Shown: positions 1 through 8,698, counted from the first letter of the stretch. The stretch is DNA of 64,000 nt from Kosakonia sp. BYX6 (GCF_038449125.1 NZ_CP151800.1:2328406-2392405); one strand, 5' to 3'. The notes: generated from the letters alone by a model not told the origin. Numbers and translations: made by a program.

Positions 1-2
1 GG

Positions 3-221
3 ATGTCGCAGGATTTGGCGGCGCGGCTTTCCGCCCGCGCGGCGCAAGGCATTGGTGCCGGGCTGTTAACCGCGCGTTTGGGTATCAAAGCAATGGAATT
101 GTGCCGACCCCTGCCGTGGCTGGAGGATGACAAGCCGAGGCTTGGGGATTTCCGCCGTCAACTAATCAGCCAGGTGAAAGAGACGCTGCAAAAGGGCAAG
201 CTTTCGCGCCCGGTTGCGTAA
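3..221 (+). CDS. ycjF: YcjF inner-membrane protein, C-terminal part (5' truncated by window edge)
   Basis: This is the last 72 residues of YcjF, a conserved inner-membrane protein of unknown molecular function (DUF697/TIGR01620 family). The recognisable family tail is seen: a glycine/alanine-rich helix ([13 protein letters not shown]), then MELCRPLPW and a charged C-terminus with DFRRQL. The gene starts upstream of the window, so the internal ATG at position 3 is not its start. In E. coli ycjF follows ycjX and precedes tyrR, and the same order to tyrR is seen here. A strong hairpin terminator lies just after the stop codon. Confidence 0.88.
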   Translation: MSQDLAARLSARAAQGIGAGLLTARLGIKAMELCRPLPWLEDDKPRLGDFRRQLISQVKETLQKGKLSRPVA

Positions 222-224
222 ATA

Positions 225-268
225 AGCGGCGCTGCGCGTTTACCTTTACAGCGCTGCGCCGCTTTTTC
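225..268 (+). terminator. Rho-independent terminator after ycjF
   Basis: Arms at 225-237 and 251-263 pair over 13 bp with one mismatch, around a 13-nt loop, and run into a T-tract at 263-267. It separates ycjF from tyrR. Confidence 0.8.
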
Positions 269-275
269 CGTCATG

Positions 276-295
276 CTGTCAATATTTGTTGACAG
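276..295 (+). promoter_or_regulatory. Candidate TyrR box upstream of tyrR
   Basis: The 20-bp palindrome CTGTCAATATTTGTTGACAG contains TGTCAA-N6-TTGACA, close to the TyrR box TGTAAA-N6-TTTACA, including the outer G and C that matter most. It lies about 70 bp before the tyrR start. Autoregulation of tyrR is known in E. coli; that this site does the job here is inferred. Confidence 0.72.
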
Positions 296-367
296 AAATC
301 TTCCTGCCAGCCGGGAAGTGGCATATCATCCCAGACATTACGTGAATGAATAAGGGTGAGTATTCCC

Positions 368-1909
368 ATGCGTCTCGAAGTGTTTTGTGAAGACCGTCTT
401 GGTCTGACTCGTGAATTACTTGATCTGCTGGTGCTGCGCGGCATTGATTTACGCGGGATAGAAATCGACCCTGTCGGGCGTATTTACCTCAATTTCGCCG
501 CACTGGAATTCAACACCTTTAGCAGCCTGATGGCAGAAATCCGCCGCATCCCAAGCGTTACTGATGTTCGCACGGTGCTGTGGATGCCTTCCGAACGCGA
601 GCACCGCGCGCTCAGCGCATTGCTTGAAGCGTTGCCGGAGCCGGTTTTATCGCTGGATATGAAAAGCAAAATCGAGCTGGCGAACCCGGCGAGTTGCCAG
701 CTTTTCGGCCAGGATCTGGACAAATTACGCAACCATAACGCCATTCAACTGATTGCCGGTTTTAACTTCCAGCGCTGGCTGGACGGCAACCCGCATAGCT
801 CGCATAACGAACATGTGGTGATCAGTGGGCAAAATTTCCTGATGGAGATTACCCCGGTGCATCTGGAAGGGGAAAGCGGCGAGCCGGTGCTGACAGGTGC
901 GGTGGTGATGTTGCGTTCCACCGTGCGGATGGGGCGGCAGTTGCAAAACCTCAGCCAGCAGGATGTCAGCGCGTTCAGCCAGATTGTCGCCGTCAGCCCG
1001 AAAATGCGCCAACTTCTTGAACAGGCGCGGAAACTGGCAACGTTGACCGCACCGTTGTTGATCACTGGCGATACCGGCACAGGAAAAGATTTGCTGGCGC
1101 ACGCCTGCCATCTTGCCAGCCCACGCGCGGCGAAACCGTACCTGGCGCTGAACTGCGCGTCTATCCCTGAAGAGTCGGTGGAAAGCGAACTGTTTGGTCA
1201 CGCGCCGGAAGGGAAAAAGGGCTTCTTTGAGCAAGCCAACGGCGGCTCGGTGCTGCTGGATGAAATCGGCGAGATGTCGCCGCGTATGCAGGTGAAACTG
1301 CTGCGTTTCCTGAATGACGGGACATTCCGCCGCGTTGGAGAAGATCATGAAGTGCACGTTGATGTGCGCGTGATTTGTGCCACGCAGCGTAACCTGGTGG
1401 AGTTGGTGCAAAAAGGGCTGTTCCGCGAGGATCTCTATTATCGCCTGAATGTGTTGACGCTAAATCTCCCACCTCTGCGCGACCGCCCGCAAGACATCAT
1501 GCCGCTGACCGAACTGTTTGTTGCCCGTTTCGCGGATGAACAAGGCGTTCCGCGCCCGAAACTCTCACAAGATCTGCATCAGTTGCTGAGCCGTTACAGC
1601 TGGCCGGGCAATGTGCGGCAGCTTAAAAACGCGATTTATCGCGCACTGACGCAACTGGAGGGTTACGAACTGCGGGCGCAGGATATTCAACTGCCGGATT
1701 ACGATGCCGCATCCGTTCCGGTGGGCGAAGATGCGATGGAAGGGTCGCTGGATGATATCACCAGCCGTTTCGAGCGTTCGGTGCTGACGCAGCTTTATCG
1801 TAATTACCCGAGTACGCGCAAGCTGGCCAAGCGTTTGGGTGTTTCGCACACCGCGATAGCCAATAAGTTGCGGGAATATGGGTTAAGCCAGAAGAAAAGC
1901 GAAGAGTAA
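368..1909 (+). CDS. tyrR: TyrR, aromatic amino acid responsive regulator
   Basis: Transcriptional regulator that senses tyrosine, phenylalanine and tryptophan and controls biosynthesis and uptake of aromatic amino acids. The order is an N-terminal ACT domain (about 1-70), a PAS segment (about 78-115), a central AAA+ domain with Walker A GDTGTGKD, and a C-terminal helix-turn-helix (RKLAKRLGVSHTAIANKLR). At the usual GAFTGA position the protein reads APEGKKG, as in E. coli TyrR, which fits its action with sigma-70 rather than sigma-54. I chose the ATG at 368, which gives 513 aa, the E. coli length; GGGTGAG lies 7 nt upstream, and an in-frame GTG at 356 would add four residues. Almost every block matches E. 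coli TyrR. Confidence 0.98.
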   Translation: MRLEVFCEDRLGLTRELLDLLVLRGIDLRGIEIDPVGRIYLNFAALEFNTFSSLMAEIRRIPSVTDVRTVLWMPSEREHRALSALLEALPEPVLSLDMKSKIELANPASCQLFGQDLDKLRNHNAIQLIAGFNFQRWLDGNPHSSHNEHVVISGQNFLMEITPVHLEGESGEPVLTGAVVMLRSTVRMGRQLQNLSQQDVSAFSQIVAVSPKMRQLLEQARKLATLTAPLLITGDTGTGKDLLAHACHLASPRAAKPYLALNCASIPEESVESELFGHAPEGKKGFFEQANGGSVLLDEIGEMSPRMQVKLLRFLNDGTFRRVGEDHEVHVDVRVICATQRNLVELVQKGLFREDLYYRLNVLTLNLPPLRDRPQDIMPLTELFVARFADEQGVPRPKLSQDLHQLLSRYSWPGNVRQLKNAIYRALTQLEGYELRAQDIQLPDYDAASVPVGEDAMEGSLDDITSRFERSVLTQLYRNYPSTRKLAKRLGVSHTAIANKLREYGLSQKKSEE

Positions 1910-1926
1910 AAAGATGCAGACTCTTT

Positions 1927-2028
1927 GTAGGCCGGATAAGCGTTAGCGCCATCCGGCGATCGAAGCGCCACCGAGCATGTTGCCGGATGGCGGCTGTCGC
2001 CTTATCCGGCCTACACCAGGCCGGATAA
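1927..2028. repeat. REP/BIME element between tyrR and tpx
   Basis: Two inverted REP units at about 1927-1959 and 1981-2015 carry the enterobacterial signature (GGCCGGATAAG, GCCATCCGGC, CTTATCCGGCCTACA), with a further partial GGCCGGATAA copy at 2019-2028. The units face each other between two convergent genes, the usual place for BIMEs. Confidence 0.9.
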
Positions 2029-2039
2029 ACAACCAATTA

Positions 2040-2546
2040 TTAACCTTTCAATACTTCCAGCGCTGCCGAGTAGTCCGGCTCGTTGGTGATTTCGTTGACC
2101 AGTTGGCTGAAAACAACGTTGTCGTTTTCATCAATCACCACCACCGCGCGCGCAGCGAGGCCTTTCAGCGCGCCGTCAGCAATACCAACGCCGTAGTTTT
2201 CCAGGAAGTCTTCGCTACGCAGAGTGGAAAGCGTGATCACATTACCCAGGCCTTCAGCGCCACAAAAACGGGACTGCGCGAACGGCAAATCAGCAGAAAT
2301 ACACAGCACCACGGTGTTGTTCATTTCAGTCGCCAACTGGTTGAATTTACGCACAGAGGCGGCGCAAACACCGGTATCAATGCTCGGGAAAATGTTCAGC
2401 ACTTTACGTTTGCCCGCAAACTGACTCAGCGGAACATCAGACAGATCCTTCGCCACCAGCGTAAACGGTTTAGCTTTTGCGCCGACCTGTGCAATCGTGC
2501 CGATAACGGGAACCGGGTTGCCCTGAAAATGAACGAGTTGTGACAT
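2040..2546 (-). CDS. tpx: Thiol peroxidase Tpx
   Basis: Atypical 2-Cys peroxiredoxin that reduces alkyl hydroperoxides and hydrogen peroxide with thioredoxin as reductant; periplasmic or cytoplasmic location has been debated in E. coli, and no signal peptide is visible here. The protein is 168 aa, as in E. coli. The peroxidatic cysteine is Cys61 in the IDTGVCAAS motif and the resolving cysteine is Cys95 (SRFCGAEG); Cys82 is also present. The gene is convergent with tyrR, with a BIME in between, and divergent from ycjG over about 115 bp. This matches the tyrR-tpx-ycjG order of E. coli. Confidence 0.98.
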   Translation of the reverse strand: MSQLVHFQGNPVPVIGTIAQVGAKAKPFTLVAKDLSDVPLSQFAGKRKVLNIFPSIDTGVCAASVRKFNQLATEMNNTVVLCISADLPFAQSRFCGAEGLGNVITLSTLRSEDFLENYGVGIADGALKGLAARAVVVIDENDNVVFSQLVNEITNEPDYSAALEVLKG

Positions 2547-2661
2547 ATTATCTTCCTGTTTACATATAGTTAACGTCGGCGCTAGTGTATGTCATCGGCG
2601 GAGATCACGGCAAACCTATTTTCGTATCTATACTGGTTTACATTCCGGCAAAGGAGCGAGC

Positions 2662-3627
2662 ATGAGAAGCGTCAACGTTTATGAGGAAACATGGCCGCTG
2701 CATACGCCGTTTGTGATTTCGCGCGGTGCACGCAGTGAAGCGAGAGTGGTCGTGGTCGAACTGGAAGAAGACGGCATTAAAGCGTCCGGTGAATGCACGC
2801 CGTATGCGCGTTATGGCGAAAGTGAAGCATCGGTGATGGCGCAAATCATGACGATTGTGCCGCAACTGGAAAACCGTCTGACCCGCGAAGCGCTGCAAAC
2901 GTTGTTGCCGCCGGGCGCGGCGCGTAACGCGGTGGATTGCGCGCTGTGGGATCTGTCGGCGCGCAAAGCGGGGCGAACACTGGCGAATTATACCGGTGTT
3001 GAGTTACCGAAAACGGTGATTACCGCGCAGACCGTGGTCATCGGTACGCCTGAACAGATGGCGGCCAGCGCGGCGGCATTAAGCGAAAAGGGCGCACAAT
3101 TACTGAAAGTGAAACTCGACGATCACTTGATCAGCGAACGGTTGGTCGCGATCCGCGCCGCCGCGCCTGATGCGACATTAATTGTGGATGCCAACGAAGC
3201 GTGGCACAGCGAAGGACTGGCGGCGCGCTGCCAATTATTGGCGGATTTGGGCGTCGCGATGCTCGAACAACCGCTGCCCGCCGGAGACGACGATGCGCTG
3301 GCGAACTTTATTCACCCCATCCCCATTTGCGCAGACGAGAGTTGCCACACGCGCGAAAACCTGGCAGCGTTGCATGGACGCTATGAGATGGTCAATATCA
3401 AACTCGATAAAGCGGGGGGATTGACAGAAGCGCTGGCGCTGGCGCATGAAGCCTCTGAACAGGGTTTCACATTGATGCTGGGCTGTATGATCTGCACCTC
3501 CCGCGCTATCGCGGCGGCGTTGCCGCTGGTGAACTGCGTGCGTTTCGCCGATCTGGATGGCCCCACTTGGCTGGCCGTTGATGTCGAACCACCGTTACAT
3601 TTCACCACCGGCGCGCTTCATCTTTGA
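2662..3627 (+). CDS. ycjG: L-Ala-D/L-Glu epimerase
   Basis: Enolase-superfamily enzyme that epimerises L-Ala-D-Glu to L-Ala-L-Glu during recycling of murein peptides in the cytoplasm. At 321 aa it has the family length. The catalytic K-x-K pair is at 149-151, metal ligands are Asp176 (VDANE), Glu202 (LEQP) and Asp225 (ADES), and the opposite catalytic lysine is Lys247 (NIKLDK), the same numbering as E. coli YcjG. AAGGAG sits 5 nt before the ATG. Its 3' end overlaps the convergent mpaA by 10 bp; MpaA releases tripeptide fragments whose dipeptide product this enzyme uses, so the two belong to one pathway. Confidence 0.97.
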   Translation: MRSVNVYEETWPLHTPFVISRGARSEARVVVVELEEDGIKASGECTPYARYGESEASVMAQIMTIVPQLENRLTREALQTLLPPGAARNAVDCALWDLSARKAGRTLANYTGVELPKTVITAQTVVIGTPEQMAASAAALSEKGAQLLKVKLDDHLISERLVAIRAAAPDATLIVDANEAWHSEGLAARCQLLADLGVAMLEQPLPAGDDDALANFIHPIPICADESCHTRENLAALHGRYEMVNIKLDKAGGLTEALALAHEASEQGFTLMLGCMICTSRAIAAALPLVNCVRFADLDGPTWLAVDVEPPLHFTTGALHL

Positions 3628-4331
3628 GGATCCCAGTGCAGCAGGGCGGTCATCGCCGCAAGGTATTTCTCACTGGCTTCATCGGATGAAATCGGCGGAA
3701 ATTCGACGGTAATGCAGTGCAGATTGATGTCCGCACACCAACTGCCAAACGAGCCGGGCGTCTCATACCCGACGCTGGTCACCAACGGCAGGGAAAAGCC
3801 GTTCGCCAGCCATTTCCCAAGGGCGCTTTCGCGAGGGTCTTCAACGCAGGCCAGCGGATCGTGAAACGTCACCACCCACGCCGGATGAATGCGGTGAATC
3901 AACTGACAGAGTGCCTGGGTTTCCGGCTCTGAACCGGGCGTATCGCCCGTCTGCAACACCACATCACGTTCTTTCGCAGCACTGTTCCAGCGATACACCG
4001 TTTCACCGGCTTTCCAGTTGGCGGCGGGGAAGTTGCGATTGAGATCGACACCGTTCGCATTGGCGCGCAGGCCTAGCTGGCAACCATCCGGATTGACCAC
4101 CAGCACCACATGATGGTGGCGCAAATCATGGGTGAGTGTGCGTAGCGCGCAGGAAAGTGTCACCACGGAGGAATTTTCATCGCCGTGGGTTCCGGCAATG
4201 ATCAGCCCGCTTTCGTGCGTGGCGATGGGCGCCGGAAACCACATCAGCGGCGCGCCCAATACCGAGCGGCCAAACTCTTCACTGCCGTGGGCAAAAGCTC
4301 CCCGTTGTGCGCGTGGACGTGTGACAGTCAT
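3618..4331 (-). CDS. mpaA: Murein tripeptide amidase A
   Basis: Cytoplasmic zinc carboxypeptidase (M14 family) that cuts gamma-D-Glu-meso-diaminopimelate in recycled murein tripeptide. The zinc motif His49-x-x-Glu52 (GTHGDEN) is present, followed by the substrate-binding block NANGVDLNRNFPA, FHDP and a late acidic residue in TVEFPPIS. It has 237 residues against about 242 in E. coli, the difference being a shorter C-terminus. It is convergent with ycjG (10-bp overlap) and divergent from mppA, which encodes the murein tripeptide binding protein. The three genes form a functional murein-recycling cluster. Confidence 0.96.
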   Translation of the reverse strand: MTVTRPRAQRGAFAHGSEEFGRSVLGAPLMWFPAPIATHESGLIIAGTHGDENSSVVTLSCALRTLTHDLRHHHVVLVVNPDGCQLGLRANANGVDLNRNFPAANWKAGETVYRWNSAAKERDVVLQTGDTPGSEPETQALCQLIHRIHPAWVVTFHDPLACVEDPRESALGKWLANGFSLPLVTSVGYETPGSFGSWCADINLHCITVEFPPISSDEASEKYLAAMTALLHWDPQR

Positions 4332-4485
4332 GATGTTTCCTGGTCAGGTTTACTTACCGCAAGTGTTGAGTATAAAACGGTGCGACGCAAATCATTTCCT
4401 GTGTGTATGAATTTGCTTTCCTTAGTGTTAAAACAAATAATTACACCACCTTTTTCCGGGACGTGGCACATCACAAGGGGATCCT

Positions 4486-6102
4486 ATGAAGCATCAATTT
4501 TCAAAGCTGAGCTGTGCGCTCTGGTTGTGCGGTTTTTCTGTTGCCGCATTCGCGGCGGATGTGCCCCCAGGTACCCAACTGGCGGACAAACAGGAAGTGG
4601 TGCGCCACATTAAAGATGAACCGGCGACATTGGATCCGGCAAAAGCCGTTGGCCTGCCGGAAATTCAGGTGATTCGCGATCTGTTCGAAGGCCTGGTGAA
4701 TCAAAACGAGAAGGGCGAAATTGTCCCCGGCGTTGCGGAAAAGTGGCAGAGCAGCGATAACCGCGTCTGGACATTTACGCTGCGCAATAACGCCCGTTGG
4801 TCAGATGGCTCGCCGGTCACCGCGCAAGATTTTGTGTATAGCTGGCAGCGGCTGGTCGACCCAAAAACCACGTCGCCTTTTGCCGGGTTTGCCGCACTGG
4901 CAGGGCTGAGCAATGCCAAAAGTATTACGGAAGGGAAAACGCCGGTGGAACAATTGGGCGTTAGCGCGGTGGATGCGCGGACACTGCGGGTGCAACTCGA
5001 CAAACCATTACCGTGGTTCCCCAGTTTAGCGGCTAGCTTCGCGCTGTACCCGGTGCAAAAAAAGAACGTGGACAGTGGCGCGGAGTGGACGCGCCCAGGC
5101 AACCTGGTGGGCAACGGCGCGTATGTGCTGACCGATCGCGTGGTGAATGAAAAACTGGTGCTCGATCGCAACAAACAATATTGGGACGATGGCAAAACGG
5201 TAATTCAGAAAGTGACCTTTGTGCCCATCAACCAGGAGTCTGCGGCCACCAAACGCTACCTGGCAAATGGTGTCGACATCACCGAATCTTTCCCGAAAAA
5301 CCTCTATCAAAAACTGCTGAAAGATATTCCCGGCCAGGTCTACACGCCGCCGCAACTCGGTACTTATTACTATGCGTTTAACACGCAAAAAGGGCCGACG
5401 GCGGATGCGCGTGTGCGCCTGGCGCTGAGCATGACCATCGACAGGCGAGTGATTGCGGAGAAAGTGCTTGGCACCGGTGAGAAACCGGCCTGGCGCTTTA
5501 CGCCGGATGTCACTGCCGGGTTTACGCCGCAACCTTCACAGATTGAGCAGATGAGCCAGGCAGAGCTGAACGCGCAGGCGAAAACGCTGTTACAGGCGGC
5601 AGGATATGGCCCGCAGCGTCCACTGAAACTGACGCTGTTATATAACTCTTCGGAAAACCATCAGAAAATCGCCATTGCTGTGGCGTCGATGTGGAAACAG
5701 AACCTTGGCGCGGAGGTGAAGTTGCAAAATCAGGAGTGGAAAACGTATATCGACAGCCGTAATAGCGGCAATTTTGATGTGATTCGCGCTTCGTGGGTGG
5801 GCGATTATAACGAGCCGTCGACGTTCTTGTCGGTGTTGACCTCCAACAGTAGTAGTAATATTCCACGTTTTAGCGATGCGACCTATGACAAGGTACTGAA
5901 CCAGGCCACGCTGGAAACCACGGCGAAAGCGCGTAACGCTGACTATAACGAGGCGGAGCATATTATTGCGGAGAAAGCGCCAATCGCGCCGATTTATCAG
6001 TACACCAACGGGCGTTTGATCAAGCCGTGGTTGAAAGGGTACCCGATCAATAATCCGGAAGATGTCGCCTACAGCCGCACTTTGTATATTCTGAAACACT
6101 GA
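4486..6102 (+). CDS. mppA: Periplasmic murein tripeptide binding protein MppA
   Basis: Solute-binding protein of the OppA family that captures L-Ala-D-Glu-meso-DAP in the periplasm and delivers it to the Opp ABC permease. An N-terminal signal peptide of about 23 residues ends in VAAFA before ADVPPG. The mature part shows the SBP family 5 pattern (GLVNQNEKGEIVPGVAEKW, LVGNGAYVL, IDRR). The length, 538 aa, is one more than E. coli MppA. GGGGAT lies a few nt before the ATG. The opp permease is not in this window, so the protein works in trans with a transporter coded elsewhere. Confidence 0.96.
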   Translation: MKHQFSKLSCALWLCGFSVAAFAADVPPGTQLADKQEVVRHIKDEPATLDPAKAVGLPEIQVIRDLFEGLVNQNEKGEIVPGVAEKWQSSDNRVWTFTLRNNARWSDGSPVTAQDFVYSWQRLVDPKTTSPFAGFAALAGLSNAKSITEGKTPVEQLGVSAVDARTLRVQLDKPLPWFPSLAASFALYPVQKKNVDSGAEWTRPGNLVGNGAYVLTDRVVNEKLVLDRNKQYWDDGKTVIQKVTFVPINQESAATKRYLANGVDITESFPKNLYQKLLKDIPGQVYTPPQLGTYYYAFNTQKGPTADARVRLALSMTIDRRVIAEKVLGTGEKPAWRFTPDVTAGFTPQPSQIEQMSQAELNAQAKTLLQAAGYGPQRPLKLTLLYNSSENHQKIAIAVASMWKQNLGAEVKLQNQEWKTYIDSRNSGNFDVIRASWVGDYNEPSTFLSVLTSNSSSNIPRFSDATYDKVLNQATLETTAKARNADYNEAEHIIAEKAPIAPIYQYTNGRLIKPWLKGYPINNPEDVAYSRTLYILKH

Positions 6103-6520
6103 TAAAAAAAATCCCCTTACATCACGGGAAGTAAGGGGAAACTCATTGATTACGGAATGGTTCCTGTCTAAGCAGGAGTGAAAAAAATTTTACTTATGGA
6201 ATGTGAAGGGACAATGGAGGAAATAAGGAGACGAACCCGCGCCGCCAGAGGCCTTAAACGAAAAAATGCCCGCTGCATGAGCGGGCAAAAAATACTGGAA
6301 GCAATGTGAGCAATGTCGTACTGAATACCTGAGTGATTCACTCAACTATTCAGTGTTGAGAAAGATAATCTTTATCATTTAATCATGCAACCCCTTTTTT
6401 TGTGGGGTGGGAATGCCTGTGAAACCAAGCGCCCACGCAGGTTTGCTTTATGGTTTGGGTCAAAAAATAATCAGTTCGGTGTGCTATAGTGAACAAGGTT
6501 TAACCACACAAGAGGATTTT
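6103..6520. other. Intergenic region mppA to 62-aa gene, with hairpins
   Basis: No gene is seen here. It holds an inverted repeat with arms 6112-6120 and 6131-6139; read on the minus strand it is followed by a run of T. A second hairpin (GCCCGC/GCGGGC) lies at about 6267-6288 and is flanked by A-runs. A CCCC/GGGG hairpin with a T-rich loop lies at about 6391-6407. In E. coli this is where ynaI, uspE and fnr begin. Confidence 0.6.
6482..6490 (+). promoter_or_regulatory. Extended -10 promoter element for the 62-aa gene
   Basis: TGCTATAGT matches an extended -10 (TGn-TATAnT) 30 bp before the ATG at 6521. No -35 at standard spacing is obvious, which is common with an extended -10. Confidence 0.45.
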
Positions 6521-6709
6521 ATGGCAACTGAACTAAACCCCACCCAATTGGCAATCGAATACCTCAAGCGCGACAAAAGCTCCATCACGCCGGCTGAGTA
6601 CTTAAAAAAACTCAAACAACTCACGCTGGAATTTGAAGACCTGCTCACGCTGTCGCACAGCGAACTGAAAGAAGAGATCGACTTTGCCTGGCGGCTGGGC
6701 ATCCACTAG
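6521..6709 (+). CDS. Small conserved-looking 62-aa protein, function unknown
   Basis: I do not recognise a named family with certainty. The 62-residue product is predicted helical, soluble and mixed-charge, with YLKRDK, TPAEYLKKLKQL and a Glu-rich end finishing in FAWRLGIH. No signal peptide, membrane segment or cysteine is present. AGAGGA lies 7 nt before the ATG and an extended -10 lies upstream, so expression is plausible. Longer in-frame starts (from 6407) would run through a terminator-like hairpin and are unlikely. Near-identical 16-bp sequences flank the gene on both sides. It sits in the slot normally occupied by uspE-fnr. Confidence 0.6.
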   Translation: MATELNPTQLAIEYLKRDKSSITPAEYLKKLKQLTLEFEDLLTLSHSELKEEIDFAWRLGIH

Positions 6710-6732
6710 CCCACACGCCAACATACCTGTGA

Positions 6733-6757
6733 AACCAGGCGTTATGCTGGCTTTTTA
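6733..6757 (+). terminator. Weak terminator-like hairpin after the 62-aa gene
   Basis: A short CCAG/CTGG stem around a GCGTTATG loop is followed by CTTTTT. The stem is only about 4 bp, so the call is tentative. Confidence 0.3.
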
Positions 6758-6978
6758 TGTGACGGTTCTGAACATTCCAGTGATGAAGTGAAATCGCTTT
6801 GTTGCAGCAACGCAGAAATCTGCTCGACCGGAAGAGGGTGAGCAAACAGGAAGCCTTGCAAGAATGAGCCGCCCATATGCGTCAGCAACGCCTGTTGTTC
6901 CGGCGTTTCAATCCCTTCCGCTACTACCCGCATATTCATTGAGTGCGCAATATCAAAGTTGATAAGTAATCCTGGCAC
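6742..6978 (-). pseudogene. Truncated EAL-domain (c-di-GMP phosphodiesterase) relic
   Basis: The 78-residue frame encodes only the C-terminal end of an EAL domain: an IAHSMNMRVVAEGIET block (the conserved VVAEGVET strand-turn), then a Q-rich helix and GFLFAHPLP (the family QGYLFSRPLP loop). The catalytic EAL, DDFG and metal-binding motifs, which lie further N-terminal, are absent. Sequence upstream (6979-7300) is AT-rich and non-homologous, so the gene has lost its 5' part. No activity is expected. Which phosphodiesterase it derives from cannot be told. Confidence 0.7.
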
Positions 6979-7379
6979 TAATTTTAGCAGCTAACCTGAT
7001 GAAATTAATGGTTGTGCTGTTTTTATTATTGCCAGAGCGAATTAAATAACGGCGATATTAGTTTTATTAATCGGCTGTGGTGACAACAACGTAAATAATC
7101 GAATGATTTAAGCAATGCTAAAGTTAAATTTAGAAATTAATAAGAAAAGAGCGATTAGAAATTTCTATATGATATATTTTAGCGCGAGATGGCGAAAACT
7201 TGGTGGGATATAAGGTGTCATGCCAGTAAGAATGCATCAAGCCTGGTAATTGAGTTTACTTAAGTAAAATCTCAGAGATTTAAAAGCAAACATTATACTG
7301 CGTCAATTTAGCCGTGAAAAAGTGCATCTCAGATGCTATAACCACTCTACCGTTTCCCGGTAATTTCGCGAGTGTCATT
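6979..7379. other. AT-rich gap upstream of the chemoreceptor gene
   Basis: No supported gene. Base composition is clearly lower in GC than the surroundings. This is the presumed junction where the EAL gene was cut and where the promoter of the chemoreceptor gene should lie. A GTG-initiated extension of the chemoreceptor could begin at 7314. Confidence 0.5.
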
Positions 7380-8552
7380 ATGTTAAGGAATATTAGTGTC
7401 AGAACATTTATTATTTTATATCTGCTTGTCTCCTTTATTATCATGGATTTGATAGTGATCGTTGTCTCAAAAAATATCACCTTGTTTGCCGCGACGAGTG
7501 CAGTTTCAATCGTATCGCTCGGGCTCTTGTGGATATATATGACGCAATATCTGGTGACGCCGATTAATACCGTGAAAAAAAGTATTGAAGAGGTTACGTC
7601 CGGTAATCTTTCTATTGTCATTCCCGAGTTTGGCAACAACTGTGCCGGTCGATTAATTCCTGGAATTAATGGTTTATCTGCCAGTATCGCCGCGTTAGTA
7701 AAAGAAATTCGTTCTTCCTCCGATACCGCTTTAGAACTTTCTGCGCAATTGGCTTCGCGCAGCGCGGACCTTTCCGTGAAAACGGAAGAGCAATCTGCCG
7801 CGCTGGTGCAAACGGCATCAAGCATGGAAGAGATGGCCTCTAGCACCAAAAACAATGCCGACAACACTCGTCTGGCAAGCACTCGCGCGAAAGACGCCAC
7901 ATCATGTGCATTGAAAGGCGGCGATTTAATGGGGCAGGTAGCGAAAAATATGCAATCCATTACTGATTGCGCCGATCAAATGACGGAAATCATCTCGATT
8001 ATTGATGGCATCGCTTTCCAGACCAATATCCTGGCGCTTAACGCAGCAGTGGAAGCAGCCCGCGCGGGCGATCACGGAAAAGGTTTTTCCGTGGTTGCCG
8101 GTGAAGTTCGCAACCTGGCGCACCGTAGTGCGGAAGCCGCGAAAAACATTAAATCATTGATTGCCGTGACAACGGACAACGTTAATCAGGGCGCGACGGT
8201 GGTCAGCGAAGCGGAACAAAACATGCAGGAGATCGTCTCCGGCGCCAGCGTCGTCAGCAAATTGATGGATGAAATTGCCGTGACCACGTTGCAGCAGGAG
8301 AAGGGGATTTCGCAGATTACGCTGGCGTTGGCGGAACTGGAGCAAGTCACACAAAGCAACGTCACCATGGTTGATGAACTCGCCGGTTCTTCTGATGTAC
8401 TGAAACATCAGGTGGAAGAGTTACAGCATCGCACGGGGAAATTCCGTCTGTCAGATGGCGCAGCGCCAGCAAGAGCGCCGTCCGATATTCGCCGCCCGCG
8501 CCTTGCGACGCCACTGGTGCGTAACCAGGAAAACTACTGGCACTCCTTCTGA
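7380..8552 (+). CDS. Methyl-accepting chemotaxis protein without periplasmic sensor domain
   Basis: Inner-membrane chemoreceptor of 390 aa. Two hydrophobic segments (about residues 9-29 and 35-56) follow each other with only a few residues between them, so there is no periplasmic ligand domain. A HAMP-like linker starts at LVTPINTVKKSI, followed by methylation helices and the canonical signalling hairpin ([20 protein letters not shown], then GEVRNLAHRSAEAAKNIK). The C-terminus ends in YWHSF, a loose match to the W-x-x-F CheR tether. I chose ATG 7380 (MLRNISVRTF, typical MCP start) over a GTG at 7314. It probably senses through the membrane/HAMP region or acts in mixed arrays; its ligand is unknown. 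Confidence 0.85.
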   Translation: MLRNISVRTFIILYLLVSFIIMDLIVIVVSKNITLFAATSAVSIVSLGLLWIYMTQYLVTPINTVKKSIEEVTSGNLSIVIPEFGNNCAGRLIPGINGLSASIAALVKEIRSSSDTALELSAQLASRSADLSVKTEEQSAALVQTASSMEEMASSTKNNADNTRLASTRAKDATSCALKGGDLMGQVAKNMQSITDCADQMTEIISIIDGIAFQTNILALNAAVEAARAGDHGKGFSVVAGEVRNLAHRSAEAAKNIKSLIAVTTDNVNQGATVVSEAEQNMQEIVSGASVVSKLMDEIAVTTLQQEKGISQITLALAELEQVTQSNVTMVDELAGSSDVLKHQVEELQHRTGKFRLSDGAAPARAPSDIRRPRLATPLVRNQENYWHSF

Positions 8553-8698
8553 TTTCACCTCGCAATACAAAAAGGCTCGGGAAATCGGGTCTTATTTTTG
8601 CATTCTGCTTAAATTTGTTAGCAAATTCAGCGCGATGATTGCTTAACATTTCCATGCGACTAGACTGACATCAACACCATGTTGATTGTGGAGGCGCA

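Noticed and set aside
725-1411. Minus-strand frame of 228 codons inside tyrR
   Set aside because: Antisense shadow; His- and Gln-rich composition typical of reversed coding sequence.
1927-2028. CRISPR-like repeats
   Set aside because: The palindromic units here and at 47915 and 49091 are REP/BIME elements with CCTACA ends; there are no equal-length spacers.
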